The notes beneath the pieces are model-generated. The model was not told where the DNA came from, searched no databases, and saw only the letters and a program-made list of their open reading frames with translations. The position numbers and the translations under genes were made by a program. A stretch of DNA of 64,000 nucleotides. It comes from Enterococcus saigonensis (GTDB lineage Bacteria > Bacillota > Bacilli > Lactobacillales > Enterococcaceae). Every line of letters starts with the position of its first letter. The stretch's first letter is position 1. Below, piece after piece: positions 9,151-17,179 of the stretch. The stretch is taken from the NCBI RefSeq assembly GCF_011397115.1, contig NZ_AP022823.1:1-64000 (forward strand), given 5' to 3'.

Positions 9151-10062
9151 ATGAAGAAGTTGTTTTTTTTATTGTTATTGTTATTCTTAATATACTTAGG
9201 TTATGACTACGTTAATGAAGCACTGTTTTCTCAGGAAAAAGTCGAATTTCAAAATTATGATCAAAATCCCAAAGAACATTTAGAAAATAGTGGGACTTCT
9301 GAAAATACCCAAGAGAAAACAATTACAGAAGAACAGGTTTATCAAGGAAATCTGCTATTAATCAATAGTAAATATCCTCTTCGCCAAGAAAGTGTGAAGT
9401 CAGATATCGTGAATTTATCTAAACATGACGAATTAATAAATGGATACGGGTTGCTTGATAGTAATATTTATATGTCAAAAGAAATAGCACAAAAATTTTC
9501 AGAGATGGTCAATGATGCTGTAAAGGGTGGCGTTAGTCATTTTATTATTAATAGTGGCTATCGAGACTTTGATGAGCAAAGTGTGCTTTACCAAGAAATG
9601 GGGGCTGAGTATGCCTTACCAGCAGGTTATAGTGAGCATAATTCAGGTTTATCACTAGATGTAGGATCAAGCTTGACGAAAATGGAACGAGCCCCTGAAG
9701 GAAAGTGGATAGAAGAAAATGCTTGGAAATACGGGTTCATTTTACGTTATCCAGAGGACAAAACAGAGTTAACAGGAATTCAATATGAACCATGGCATAT
9801 TCGCTATGTTGGTTTACCACATAGTGCGATTATGAAAGAAAAGAATTTCGTTCTCGAGGAATATATGGATTACCTAAAAGAAGAAAAAACCATTTCTGTT
9901 AGTGTAAATGGGGAAAAATATGAGATCTTTTATTATCCTGTTACTAAAAATACCACCATTCATGTGCCGACTAATCTTCGTTATGAGATATCAGGAAACA
10001 ATATAGACGGTGTAATTGTGACAGTGTTTCCCGGATCAACACATACTAATTCAAGGAGGTAA
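9151..10062 (+). CDS. vanY: VanY D,D-carboxypeptidase
   Basis: 303 residues, full length. It removes the terminal D-Ala from pentapeptide precursors that escape VanX, adding to glycopeptide resistance. A hydrophobic N-terminal anchor (about 4-18, rich in L and F) places it at the membrane, facing out. VanY/DacB-type zinc peptidase signatures are SGYRDFDEQ, SEHNSGLSLDVG and the EPWHIRY histidine. Ribosome-binding site aaggaggagactgaaa precedes the ATG. Accessory to vanHAX; loss mainly affects the level of resistance. Confidence 0.97.
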   Translation: MKKLFFLLLLLFLIYLGYDYVNEALFSQEKVEFQNYDQNPKEHLENSGTSENTQEKTITEEQVYQGNLLLINSKYPLRQESVKSDIVNLSKHDELINGYGLLDSNIYMSKEIAQKFSEMVNDAVKGGVSHFIINSGYRDFDEQSVLYQEMGAEYALPAGYSEHNSGLSLDVGSSLTKMERAPEGKWIEENAWKYGFILRYPEDKTELTGIQYEPWHIRYVGLPHSAIMKEKNFVLEEYMDYLKEEKTISVSVNGEKYEIFYYPVTKNTTIHVPTNLRYEISGNNIDGVIVTVFPGSTHTNSRR

Positions 10063-10214
10063 GGATGGCGGAATGAAACCAACGAAATTAATGAACAGCA
10101 TTATTGTACTAGCACTTTTGGGGTAACGTTAGCTTTTTAATTTAAAACCCACGTTAACTAGGACATTGCTATACTAATGATACAACTTAAACAAAAGAAT
10201 TAGAGGAAATTATA

Positions 10215-10700
10215 TTGGGAAAAATATTATCTAGAGGATTGCTAGCTTTATATTTAGTGACACTAATCTGGTTAGTGTTATTCAAATTACAATACAATAT
10301 TTTATCAGTATTTAATTATCATCAAAGAAGTCTTAACTTGACTCCATTTACTGCTACTGGGAATTTCAGAGAGATGATAGATAATGTTATAATCTTTATT
10401 CCATTTGGCTTGCTTTTGAATGTCAATTTTAAAGAAATCGGATTTTTACCTAAGTTTGCTTTTGTACTGGTTTTAAGTCTTACTTTTGAAATAATTCAAT
10501 TTATCTTCGCTATTGGAGCGACAGACATAACAGATGTAATTACAAATACTGTTGGAGGCTTTCTTGGACTGAAATTATATGGTTTAAGCAATAAGCATAT
10601 GAATCAAAAAAAATTAGACAGAGTTATTATTTTTGTAGGTATACTTTTGCTCGTATTATTGCTCGTTTACCGTACCCATTTAAGAATAAATTACGTGTAA
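10215..10700 (+). CDS. vanZ: VanZ teicoplanin-resistance protein
   Basis: 161 residues from a TTG start after gaggaaattata. A hydrophobic integral membrane protein with about four or five transmembrane stretches and the VanZ-family NVIIFIPFGLLL and TDITDVITNTVGG motifs. It confers low-level teicoplanin resistance by an unresolved mechanism. It is intact here, as is vanY, so any reduced teicoplanin phenotype of this element would have to come from regulation rather than loss of these genes. Confidence 0.96.
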   Translation: MGKILSRGLLALYLVTLIWLVLFKLQYNILSVFNYHQRSLNLTPFTATGNFREMIDNVIIFIPFGLLLNVNFKEIGFLPKFAFVLVLSLTFEIIQFIFAIGATDITDVITNTVGGFLGLKLYGLSNKHMNQKKLDRVIIFVGILLLVLLLVYRTHLRINYV

Positions 10701-10912
10701 GATGTCTAAATCAAGCAATCTGATCTTTCATACACATAAAGATATTGAATGAATTGGATTAGATGGAAAACGGGATGTGGGGAAACTCGCCCGTAGGTGT
10801 GAAGTGAGGGGAAAACCGGTGATAAAGTAAAAAGCTTACCTAACACTATAGTAACAAAGAAAGCCCAATTATCAATTTTAGTGCTGAGGAATTGGTCTCT
10901 TTAATAAATTTC

Positions 10913-10950
10913 CTTAACGTTGTAAATCCGCATTTTCCTGACGGTACCCC
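10913..10950 (-). repeat. Right 38-bp terminal inverted repeat of Tn1546
   Basis: Starts cttaacgttgtaaatccg and ends acggtacccc; complementary to 103-140. Followed directly by the target duplication tgctt (10951-10955). Confidence 0.95.
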
Positions 10951-10955
10951 TGCTT

Positions 10956-11508
10956 GTAAAGGGATCATAACGTAATCACTCGCCACGATTGCATTATTTG
11001 TATAAACGCTTGGCGTTGGTACAGTATCAATAATAATGAGATCATAGTCACTTTTTAAAGGTGCTAAAAGAGTAGCAAGCAATCTACTTTCATTTTCAAA
11101 AGTCCATGAGCGAGTTAATTTTGGCAGTAACATCAAATCAAACGTGCCAGGGATCAAGTCTAAATTATCAGTCAAATGAACAATAGAAGAAGCCAAGTTT
11201 CCATTTTTCAAGCCTTCATAAAAATTGACACGTGGCAATTCTACCTCAAAAGTTTTTGCTAAGTCTTTTGTCAATGTTGCCTGTAAGTCCTTATCGATCA
11301 TTAAAACTTTTAAATTCAATTTGTCTGTCAAGTAAGCAAACATAGTCGATAATTTGGACTTTCCAACACCACCTTTAAAGTAATTATTCAAGATAATAAT
11401 TGCTTCATTTTTATTGTTTAAAATACGTCTTAATTCTTCAAGTATTTTTAGTTTTTCCTTCTCCATAACTACGCCCCATTCTTTTTTTGTATAGTAATAT
11501 TGTATCAT
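10956..11508 (-). pseudogene. 5' part of delta (ParA-type ATPase), interrupted by Tn1546
   Basis: Encodes about the first 180 residues of an Inc18 delta-like ParA: deviant Walker A NYFKGGVGKSKLS, LMIDKDLQATLT, and Walker B YDLIIIDTVPTPS. Delta moves omega-bound plasmid copies apart during segregation. Frame runs from MIQYYYTKKEW (11508), or from MEKEKLKIL (11466), to PLQA at the Tn1546 junction, then reads into the transposon end. The remainder is at 102-1. Translation would give a truncated ATPase with the nucleotide-binding loop but no C-terminal third. Omega heptads lie directly upstream. Confidence 0.88.
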
Positions 11509-11512
11509 TAAG

Positions 11513-11575
11513 AATCACAAATCACAAGTGATTTGTGATTAATCACTTGTGATTTGTGATAAGTGATTTGTGATT
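11513..11575. promoter_or_regulatory. Nine omega-binding heptads upstream of delta
   Basis: The 63 bp read exactly as nine unspaced 7-bp units of the form WATCACW in either orientation (aatcaca, aatcaca, agtgatt, tgtgatt, aatcact and so on). This is the operator and centromere-like site of the Inc18 omega protein, overlapping the delta promoter. Confidence 0.92.
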
Positions 11576-11582
11576 AATATAT

Positions 11583-11607
11583 AAAAGCCCTCTTTAAAGG
11601 GCTTTTA
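11583..11607 (-). terminator. Terminator after the topB fragment
   Basis: taaaagccctctttaaagggcttttat hairpin; the same sequence follows intact topB at 13394-13418, because the two regions are duplicates. Confidence 0.8.
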
Positions 11608-11610
11608 TGT

Positions 11611-11870
11611 TTATTTTGAAAAAGAGATAAAATCAATATATCCCTTTTCCCCAATTTTTACAACGGCATTGTAGGGCTTTTTCTCTTTGTTTTTGATTCC
11701 TTTTACCAGGGTTTCTTTTCCCTCCAGTAATTCTTTTACATTCGTTTTGGTTAGTTTTTTCTTTCTAAAATGTTCAGCTAAAGTAAACTTACATTCAGGA
11801 TAATTTGAACAACCATAAAACGATTTTTTTAATACAATATTGTTGCCACACTTAGGACATTTTCCTACAA
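11611..11870 (-). pseudogene. Duplicated 3' fragment of topB
   Basis: The last 86 codons of topB, almost identical to 13422-13681 and offset from it by 1,811 bp. It encodes the C-terminal zinc ribbon (CPKCGNN...CSNYPEC) and tail, with no start. The duplication extends through the terminator and heptads. The upstream edge at 11870/11871 is where the erm(B)-associated sequence begins. Confidence 0.9.
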
Positions 11871-11904
11871 GGGGTCCCGAGCGCTTAGTGGGAATTTGTA
11901 CCCC

Positions 11905-12036
11905 TTATCGATACAAATTCCCCGTAGGCGCTAGGGACCTCTTTAGCTTCTTGGAAGCTGTCAGTAGTATATCTAATAATTTATCTCCATTCCCTTTAGT
12001 AACGTGTAACTTTCCAAATTTAAAAAAGCGACTCAT
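11905..12036 (-). CDS. Small ORF downstream of erm(B), 43 residues
   Basis: MSRFFKFGKLHVTKGNGDKL... ends TGNLYR. It begins 5 bp after the erm(B) stop, behind gggaggaaataattct, a good ribosome-binding site. This short reading frame regularly follows erm(B) in Tn917-like and Inc18 contexts; it has no known function. An inverted repeat around 11875-11935 (ggggtcccgagcgc with gcgctagggacc) lies over its end and may be the erm(B) terminator. Confidence 0.6.
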   Translation of the reverse strand: MSRFFKFGKLHVTKGNGDKLLDILLTASKKLKRSLAPTGNLYR

Positions 12037-12040
12037 AGAA

Positions 12041-12778
12041 TTATTTCCTCCCGTTAAATAATAGATAACTATTAAAAATAGACAATACTTGCTCATAAGT
12101 AATGGTACTTAAATTGTTTACTTTGGCGTGTTTCATTGCTTGATGAAACTGATTTTTAGTAAACAGTTGACGATATTCTCGATTGACCCATTTTGAAACA
12201 AAGTACGTATATAGCTTCCAATATTTATCTGGAACATCTGTGGTATGGCGGGTAAGTTTTATTAAGACACTGTTTACTTTTGGTTTAGGATGAAAGCATT
12301 CCGCTGGCAGCTTAAGCAATTGCTGAATCGAGACTTGAGTGTGCAAGAGCAACCCTAGTGTTCGGTGAATATCCAAGGTACGCTTGTAGAATCCTTCTTC
12401 AACAATCAGATAGATGTCAGACGCACGGCTTTCAAAAACCACTTTTTTAATAATTTGTGTGCTTAAATGGTAAGGAATATTCCCAACAATTTTATACCTC
12501 TGTTTGTTAGGGAATTGAAACTGTAGAATATCTTGGTGAATTAAAGTGACACGAGTATTCAGTTTTAATTTTTCTGACGATAAGTTGAATAGATGACTGT
12601 CTAATTCAATAGACGTTACCTGTTTACTTATTTTAGCCAGTTTCGTCGTTAAATGCCCTTTACCTGTTCCAATTTCGTAAACGGTATCGGTTTCTTTTAA
12701 ATTCAATTGTTTTATTATTTGGTTGAGTACTTTTTCACTCGTTAAAAAGTTTTGAGAATATTTTATATTTTTGTTCAT
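12041..12778 (-). CDS. ermB: Erm(B) 23S rRNA adenine-N6-methyltransferase
   Basis: 245 residues, full length. It dimethylates A2058 of 23S rRNA, giving macrolide, lincosamide and streptogramin B resistance. The SAM-binding motif is VYEIGTGKGHLTTK (about 32-45) and the catalytic motif is NIPYHLS (about 100-106). The start at 12778 gives MNKNIKYSQNFL, preceded by caggagagatt. Expression is controlled by the leader peptide gene upstream. It sits between the truncated omega gene and a topB fragment, a junction that shows it arrived by recombination within the Inc18 backbone. Confidence 0.98.
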   Translation of the reverse strand: MNKNIKYSQNFLTSEKVLNQIIKQLNLKETDTVYEIGTGKGHLTTKLAKISKQVTSIELDSHLFNLSSEKLKLNTRVTLIHQDILQFQFPNKQRYKIVGNIPYHLSTQIIKKVVFESRASDIYLIVEEGFYKRTLDIHRTLGLLLHTQVSIQQLLKLPAECFHPKPKVNSVLIKLTRHTTDVPDKYWKLYTYFVSKWVNREYRQLFTKNQFHQAMKHAKVNNLSTITYEQVLSIFNSYLLFNGRK

Positions 12779-12902
12779 GTAATCTCTCCTGAAGTGATTA
12801 CATCTATAAACAAATACAGAAGTTAAACGATTTGTTTGTAATTTTAGTTATCTGTTTAAAAAGTCATAAGATTAGTCACTGGTAGGAATTAATCTAACGT
12901 AT

Positions 12903-12986
12903 TTATTTATCTGCGTAATCACTGTTTTTAGTCTGTTTCAAAACAGTAGATGTTTTATCTACATTACGCATTTGGAATACCAACAT
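12903..12986 (-). CDS. ermBL: ErmB leader peptide
   Basis: 27 codons, MLVFQMRNVDK...SDYADK, followed by TAA, behind a strong gaaggaggg ribosome-binding site. Stalling of a macrolide-bound ribosome on this peptide (at the R-N-V-D stretch) refolds the leader and exposes the erm(B) start. The 124-nt gap to erm(B) holds the alternative hairpins. Confidence 0.93.
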   Translation of the reverse strand: MLVFQMRNVDKTSTVLKQTKNSDYADK

Positions 12987-13034
12987 GACGAATCCCTCCT
13001 TCTTAATTACAAATTTTTAGCATCTAATTTAACT

Positions 13035-13274
13035 TCAATTCCTATTATACAAAATTTTAAGATAATGCACTATCAACACACTCTTAAGTTTGCTTCTAAG
13101 TCTTATTTCCATAACTTCTTTTACGTTTCCGCCATTCTTTGCTGTTTCGATTTTTATGATATGGTGCAAGTCAGCACGAACACGAACCGTCTTATCTCCC
13201 ATTATATCTTTTTTTGCACTGATTGGTGTATCATTTCGTTTTTCTTTTTGTGCGCCTAAATTTCCCACAATCAC
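13035..13274 (-). pseudogene. Omega repressor/centromere-binding protein, C-terminus replaced
   Basis: The first 55 or so residues match Inc18 omega (MIVGNLGAQKEKRNDTPIS..., DNA-contact strand KTVRVRADLHH). Omega is a 71-residue ribbon-helix-helix dimer that represses copy-control, delta and omega genes and acts as a ParB. Here the sequence leaves the family after NVKEVM and runs on for 24 unrelated residues, so the second helix of the fold is lost. The break coincides with the start of erm(B)-linked DNA. It is probably non-functional, although heptads for it remain at two places. Confidence 0.85.
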
Positions 13275-13316
13275 TCACTTCTTTCTATTTCTTCTTATTC
13301 TTATTTTATCATCAAC

Positions 13317-13386
13317 AATCACAAATCACTTGTGATTTGTGATAAGTGATTTGTGATAAGTGATTTGTGATAAGTGATTTGTGATT
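13317..13386. promoter_or_regulatory. Ten omega-binding heptads upstream of omega
   Basis: 70 bp that divide exactly into ten contiguous WATCACW heptads (aatcaca, aatcact, tgtgatt, tgtgata, agtgatt and so on). Omega autoregulation site and partition site. Compare the nine-heptad array at 11513-11575. Confidence 0.92.
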
Positions 13387-13393
13387 AATATAT

Positions 13394-13418
13394 AAAAGCC
13401 CTCTTTAAAGGGCTTTTA
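13394..13418 (-). terminator. topB terminator
   Basis: taaaagccctc/tttaaagggctttta hairpin 4 bp after the topB stop. Confidence 0.8.
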
Positions 13419-13421
13419 TGT

Positions 13422-15566
13422 TTATTTTGAGAAAGATATAAAATCAATATATCCCTTTTCCCCAATTTTTACAACGGCATTGTAGGGCTTTTTCTCTTTG
13501 TTTTTGATTCCTTTTACCAGGGTTTCTTTTCCCTCCAGTAATTCTTTTACATTCGTTTTGGTTAGTTTTTTCTTTCTAAAATGTTCAGCTAAAGTAAACT
13601 TACATTCAGGATAATTTGAACAACCATAAAACGATTTTTTTAATACAATATTGTTGCCACACTTAGGACATTTTCCTACAATACTTTTTTCTGCTTCTTT
13701 TTCTTTCTGTTCCTGGTAATCAGAAAAATTTAGTTTTTCTATATCGTTAGGTACAGCTTCCAGTAAATGAACAATGAATTTTTTGATATTCGTAATAAAG
13801 TTCTCTTGATTGCCTTCTCTTTTACCGATTTTTTTTAAATACGTTTCCCATTTAGCCGTCATTTCAGCACTCGTTAAAAGGTGCTGACTTTCAACTGCCT
13901 GGCACAATAATTTTCCTTTTTCAGTTACAACAAGCTTATTCTTAATCACATGGATATATTCTTTTTGTTTTAACGCTTCAATAATGCTTGCTCTTGTCGC
14001 TTCTGTTCCAATCCCCTCAACTTCTTGTAAAATCTTGATTGCTTCTTCATCATCAACCGTTTTATTCGCCGTTTTCATAGCAGTTAATAATGTACCCTCT
14101 GTAAAAGCTTTTGGCGGTTGCGTTTCTTTTTCAACACTCTTAACACCAACTTCGGCACGTTCGCCAATGATAACGAGTGGTAACGTTTGAACGTCCTCTT
14201 TTTCTTCTTTGGTTTGTTGTTTGAAAAGAATTTTCCACCCTTCTTGCTTTGGTGTCTTTCCGATCGATTGAAACAGCAAATCAGCTACTTTCGTTTGTAT
14301 CTTGGTTTCTTCATACAAGTAATCAGGTAAAAACATGGCAACGGTCGTTTTAACGACTAAAGCATAAATTTTTCGTTGTAAATCGTCCATTTTCGCTAAT
14401 GCAGATTCGGTAGGTACTTGTTTTGTTGGGATAATGGCGTGGTGTTCCTGTACCTTACTACCGTCCACATAACGCTTTCTAGGCTCTGTTTGAACCATTT
14501 CAAGATCAAGTCCTAAAAAACCGCTATATTTGCCAAAATTCGCTTTTAAATAAGCAAATTCGTTCTCTGTAATAAATGGTGTATCTGTTCTTGGATAACT
14601 CAATAATTTTGCTTCATACAGTCCTTGCATAGCTTTTAAAGTTTGGCTCGCTGTCGCTTTATAAAGCTGATTGACTTTTGATTGCAAACTACTTAAAGAA
14701 AACAAACTCGGACTATTCGTTTTCTTCTCTTTGGTTTGAACATCAGCAATTATCCCCTCTTGATTGCCTATTTTAGCTTGTTTAGAAGAAACAAAAGCTA
14801 AAAGCTCCTCTTGGGTTTTAAAACGCTGTGTGGGGCTTAGAACGCCCTTAAACGACCCTTGGTTTACTTTTATACTAGCTTCCACCTCGAAAAAAGGTTC
14901 TTTTTTAAAATTCTCTATGGCTTCCTGGCGCTGAAAAATAAGGTATAAGGTGGGCGTTTGAACACGTCCTAGTGAAAATGTACCTTGTACGCCCTTCTGT
15001 TGTAAATTTAACGTATACAAAGGGCTTGCGTTCATGCCGATCAACCAATCGGCAATTTGGCGTGTTTGCGCTTCTTGATAAAAGGGATAGTAATTCATTC
15101 CAGGTTGCAAATTTTGAAAACCGCTTCGGATTACATCTTTTTCTAAGCTATTGATCCATAGTCTTTTAAATGTTTTATCTTTTGAAAAGGCATTTGCTTT
15201 ATGGATAATCGACCAGGCGATATTTTCACCTTCTCTGTCGCTATCTGTTGCAACAATAATTGTATTTGCCTTTTTGAGAAGTTCTGCAACAATTTTAAAC
15301 TGCTTTCCCTTATCTTTTGCAACTTCAAAATCGTATCGATCAGGAAAAATCGGCAAAGATTCAAGTTTCCAATTTTGCCACTTTTCGTCATAATGACCTG
15401 GTTCTGCTAATTCCACTAAATGCCCAAAACCAAAGGTGATAAACGTTTCATCTGTAAATAGTGGGTCTTTGATCTCAAAATAACCGTCTTTTTTGGTGCT
15501 TTGTTTTAAAGAACTTGCGTAGGCTAATGCCTGGCTTGGTTTTTCAGCTAAAATAACCGTACTCAT
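13422..15566 (-). CDS. topB: Type IA DNA topoisomerase (Inc18 TopB)
   Basis: 714 residues. It relaxes or decatenates negatively supercoiled or single-stranded regions, and in Inc18 plasmids helps theta replication and resolution. TOPRIM motifs are STVILAEKPSQAL (N-terminus) and ATDSDREGENIAW (about 103-115). The catalytic tyrosine lies in LLSYPRTDTPF (about 316). A C-terminal zinc ribbon has CPKC and CSNYPEC. The ATG overlaps the stop of the beta recombinase by one base (TAATG), so the two are coupled. The 3' end is duplicated beyond erm(B). Confidence 0.95.
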   Translation of the reverse strand: MSTVILAEKPSQALAYASSLKQSTKKDGYFEIKDPLFTDETFITFGFGHLVELAEPGHYDEKWQNWKLESLPIFPDRYDFEVAKDKGKQFKIVAELLKKANTIIVATDSDREGENIAWSIIHKANAFSKDKTFKRLWINSLEKDVIRSGFQNLQPGMNYYPFYQEAQTRQIADWLIGMNASPLYTLNLQQKGVQGTFSLGRVQTPTLYLIFQRQEAIENFKKEPFFEVEASIKVNQGSFKGVLSPTQRFKTQEELLAFVSSKQAKIGNQEGIIADVQTKEKKTNSPSLFSLSSLQSKVNQLYKATASQTLKAMQGLYEAKLLSYPRTDTPFITENEFAYLKANFGKYSGFLGLDLEMVQTEPRKRYVDGSKVQEHHAIIPTKQVPTESALAKMDDLQRKIYALVVKTTVAMFLPDYLYEETKIQTKVADLLFQSIGKTPKQEGWKILFKQQTKEEKEDVQTLPLVIIGERAEVGVKSVEKETQPPKAFTEGTLLTAMKTANKTVDDEEAIKILQEVEGIGTEATRASIIEALKQKEYIHVIKNKLVVTEKGKLLCQAVESQHLLTSAEMTAKWETYLKKIGKREGNQENFITNIKKFIVHLLEAVPNDIEKLNFSDYQEQKEKEAEKSIVGKCPKCGNNIVLKKSFYGCSNYPECKFTLAEHFRKKKLTKTNVKELLEGKETLVKGIKNKEKKPYNAVVKIGEKGYIDFISFSK

Positions 15567-16183
15567 TAACTATCCCTCTTTTCATTGTTTTTTCTTTGAT
15601 CGACTGTCACGTTATATCTTGCTCGATACCTTCTAAACGTTCGGCGATTGATTCCAGTTTGTTCTTCAACTTCTTTATCGGATAAACCATTCAAAAACAA
15701 ATCGAAAGCATGCTTTAAACGTGGATCATTTTCTTTAAATTTATGCTGACGACCTTTGAATTTGCCTTTTTTCTTAGCAATTTCGATTCCTTGTGCCTGA
15801 CGTTCCTTAATTTTTTTTCGTTCTGATTCTGCTTGATACTTGTACAATTCAATGACAAGGCTATTAATCAAACGCCTTAAATTTTCATCTTCAATCCCAT
15901 TCATTGAGGGTAAATTTAAGACTTCCAGGGTTGCCCCCTTAATTTGAATTTGATTCATCAATTCTGTTAATTCTTTATTATTTCGTCCTAATCGATCTAA
16001 TTCAGTAACAATAACAATATCCCCTTCACGAATATAGTTAAGCATAGCTTGTAATTGTGGGCGTTCGACCGATTGACCGCTTAATTTGTCTGAAAAGACC
16101 TTAGAAACGCCCTGTAACGCTTGTAATTGCCGATCTAAGTTCTGTTCTTTGCTACTGACACGTGCATAACCAATTTTAGCCAT
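15566..16183 (-). CDS. Inc18 beta recombinase (small serine resolvase)
   Basis: 205 residues, the length of beta of pSM19035 and Res of pAMbeta1. It resolves plasmid multimers and can also invert DNA, working with a chromatin-associated protein. MAKIGYARVSSKEQNLDRQ carries the nucleophile serine; VTELDRLGRNNKEL and ERKKIKERQAQGIEIAKKKGK follow; a C-terminal helix-turn-helix is DKEVEEQTGINRRTFRRY. I chose the internal ATG at 16183, because the longer reading upstream lacks a ribosome-binding site and the family starts here. Cotranscribed with topB. Confidence 0.93.
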   Translation of the reverse strand: MAKIGYARVSSKEQNLDRQLQALQGVSKVFSDKLSGQSVERPQLQAMLNYIREGDIVIVTELDRLGRNNKELTELMNQIQIKGATLEVLNLPSMNGIEDENLRRLINSLVIELYKYQAESERKKIKERQAQGIEIAKKKGKFKGRQHKFKENDPRLKHAFDLFLNGLSDKEVEEQTGINRRTFRRYRARYNVTVDQRKNNEKRDS

Positions 16184-16196
16184 TTTCAACCAACCT

Positions 16197-16367
16197 CTAA
16201 AATTCTCTCGGTTGCAATAACCAATCAGCAATATCTACTTTTTCAATTTCAAATTGCTTATCAGAAATTGTCTTTTCGTAAGCGATAAAATCTTGCGCAT
16301 ATTGTTGCTCATTAAAAATAGCCACCACTTCGTCATTTTCTAAAACTCGATAAATAAATTTTTTCAT
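16197..16367 (-). CDS. Small Inc18-backbone protein, 56 residues
   Basis: MKKFIYRVLENDEVVAIFNE... ends LLQPREF. A taggaggagt ribosome-binding site sits just before the ATG, and the stop is 13 bp before the beta start, so it is the first gene of a beta-topB operon. It is acidic, soluble and without a domain I recognise. Confidence 0.7.
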   Translation of the reverse strand: MKKFIYRVLENDEVVAIFNEQQYAQDFIAYEKTISDKQFEIEKVDIADWLLQPREF

Positions 16368-16479
16368 TTTACTCCTCCTATTATGCCCAACTTAAATGAC
16401 CTATTCACCAAGTCAATTATACTGCTAAAATCATATTAGGACAAATAGGTATACTTTAATGTCCTATATAAAATAAAAG

Positions 16480-16609
16480 TTCAAAAGGTAAGTGTGTGCT
16501 TCGCTCCCACTGCCCATCGACGTTTTAGTAGCCTTTCCCTCACTTCGTTCAGTCCAAGCTAACTAAAAATTTTCGGGCTACTCTCTCCTTTGCCCTAAAA
16601 AAATAAATC
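16480..16609. repeat. Direct repeat copy 1 (about 125 bp)
   Basis: Shares long blocks with 17001-17130, such as cgacgttttagtagcctttcc, acttcgttcagtc and gctactctctcctt. Unknown nature; perhaps remnants of a non-coding plasmid element. The pair brackets the palindrome and the PadR remnant. Confidence 0.75.
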
Positions 16610-16671
16610 AAAACGCAGTCTTTTAATATCTTCTAGTTAATCAAACGAAAAACAAGAACGAAAAACAAAGG

Positions 16672-16736
16672 CCTCATCGTCGCAAAGAGGGCAAAAATCT
16701 CTTAAAGGGATTTTTGCCCTCTTTGCGACGATGAGG
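16672..16736. repeat. 65-bp near-perfect inverted repeat
   Basis: Arms of about 29 bp (cctcatcgtcgcaaagaggg... and its complement) around a short cttaaa-type loop. Too long and not T-tailed enough for a plain terminator. It abuts and truncates the PadR remnant. Confidence 0.8.
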
Positions 16737-16938
16737 TCTACTTGGAATTTCTTCTATCAAATTAATCTTAAGTAAATTTTCAATCGCTCCATACATAGTT
16801 CCTGCTGCTACCTTAACTGATCCATCACTTAACTTATCAATTTCTTGAATAATAGCATATCCATGAACGGGTGTAGTTAAAACTAAAATAATATAAAAAA
16901 GTTCTTTCCGTTAAAGGTAAATATGGATTTCTAATCAT
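16737..16938 (-). pseudogene. PadR-family regulator remnant
   Basis: Minus-strand reading starts MIRNPYLPLTERTF and, after a +1 slip in a T run near 16900, continues FYIILVLTTPVHGYAIIQEI and VAAGTMYGAIENLLKI. These are the hallmark parts of the PadR winged helix (LTExTFYILLxL, HGYxIxQ, GTxYxxLxxLxxxG). The frame is cut by the long palindrome at 16736, so about half the protein is missing. Confidence 0.8.
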
Positions 16939-17000
16939 ACAAAGAAAGTCAAGTATTAGAAAAAAGTTCACTAGGATAATAGTCTAAGATTCTATTAAAA

Positions 17001-17130
17001 ATTCAAAAGATCAAGTGTTCACTTCGCTCTCACTGCCCTCGACGTTTTAGTAGCCTTTCCATAACTTCGTTCAGTCTAAGCCAACTAAAAGTTTTCGTGC
17101 TACTCTCTCCTTCACCCTAAAAAATAAATC
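17001..17130. repeat. Direct repeat copy 2 (about 125 bp)
   Basis: Imperfect second copy of 16480-16609, about 85 percent alike by eye. No gene is seen in it. Confidence 0.75.
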
Positions 17131-17179
17131 GAGTTGTGTGTCTGTTTTCGGCCATTTTGATATCTTATTTAAACTTTCT

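Larger units (their letters stand above)
103..10950. mobile_element. Tn1546, Tn3-family transposon carrying the vanA cluster
   Basis: A 10,848-bp unit bounded by 38-bp inverted repeats (103-140 and 10913-10950) and a 5-bp direct repeat tgctt on each side (98-102, 10951-10955). Gene order is that of Tn1546: transposase, resolvase, vanR, vanS, vanH, vanA, vanX, vanY, vanZ. From memory the prototype is 10,851 bp; this copy is about 3 bp short, two of which are single-base losses in the transposase gene. No insertion sequence interrupts the intergenic regions, unlike many clinical variants. It sits inside the delta partition gene of an Inc18-type plasmid. Confidence 0.97.

Noticed and set aside
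12972..13335. Plus-strand reading frames opposite ermBL and omega
   Set aside because: They are shadows of the minus-strand omega and leader genes and contain no recognisable domain.
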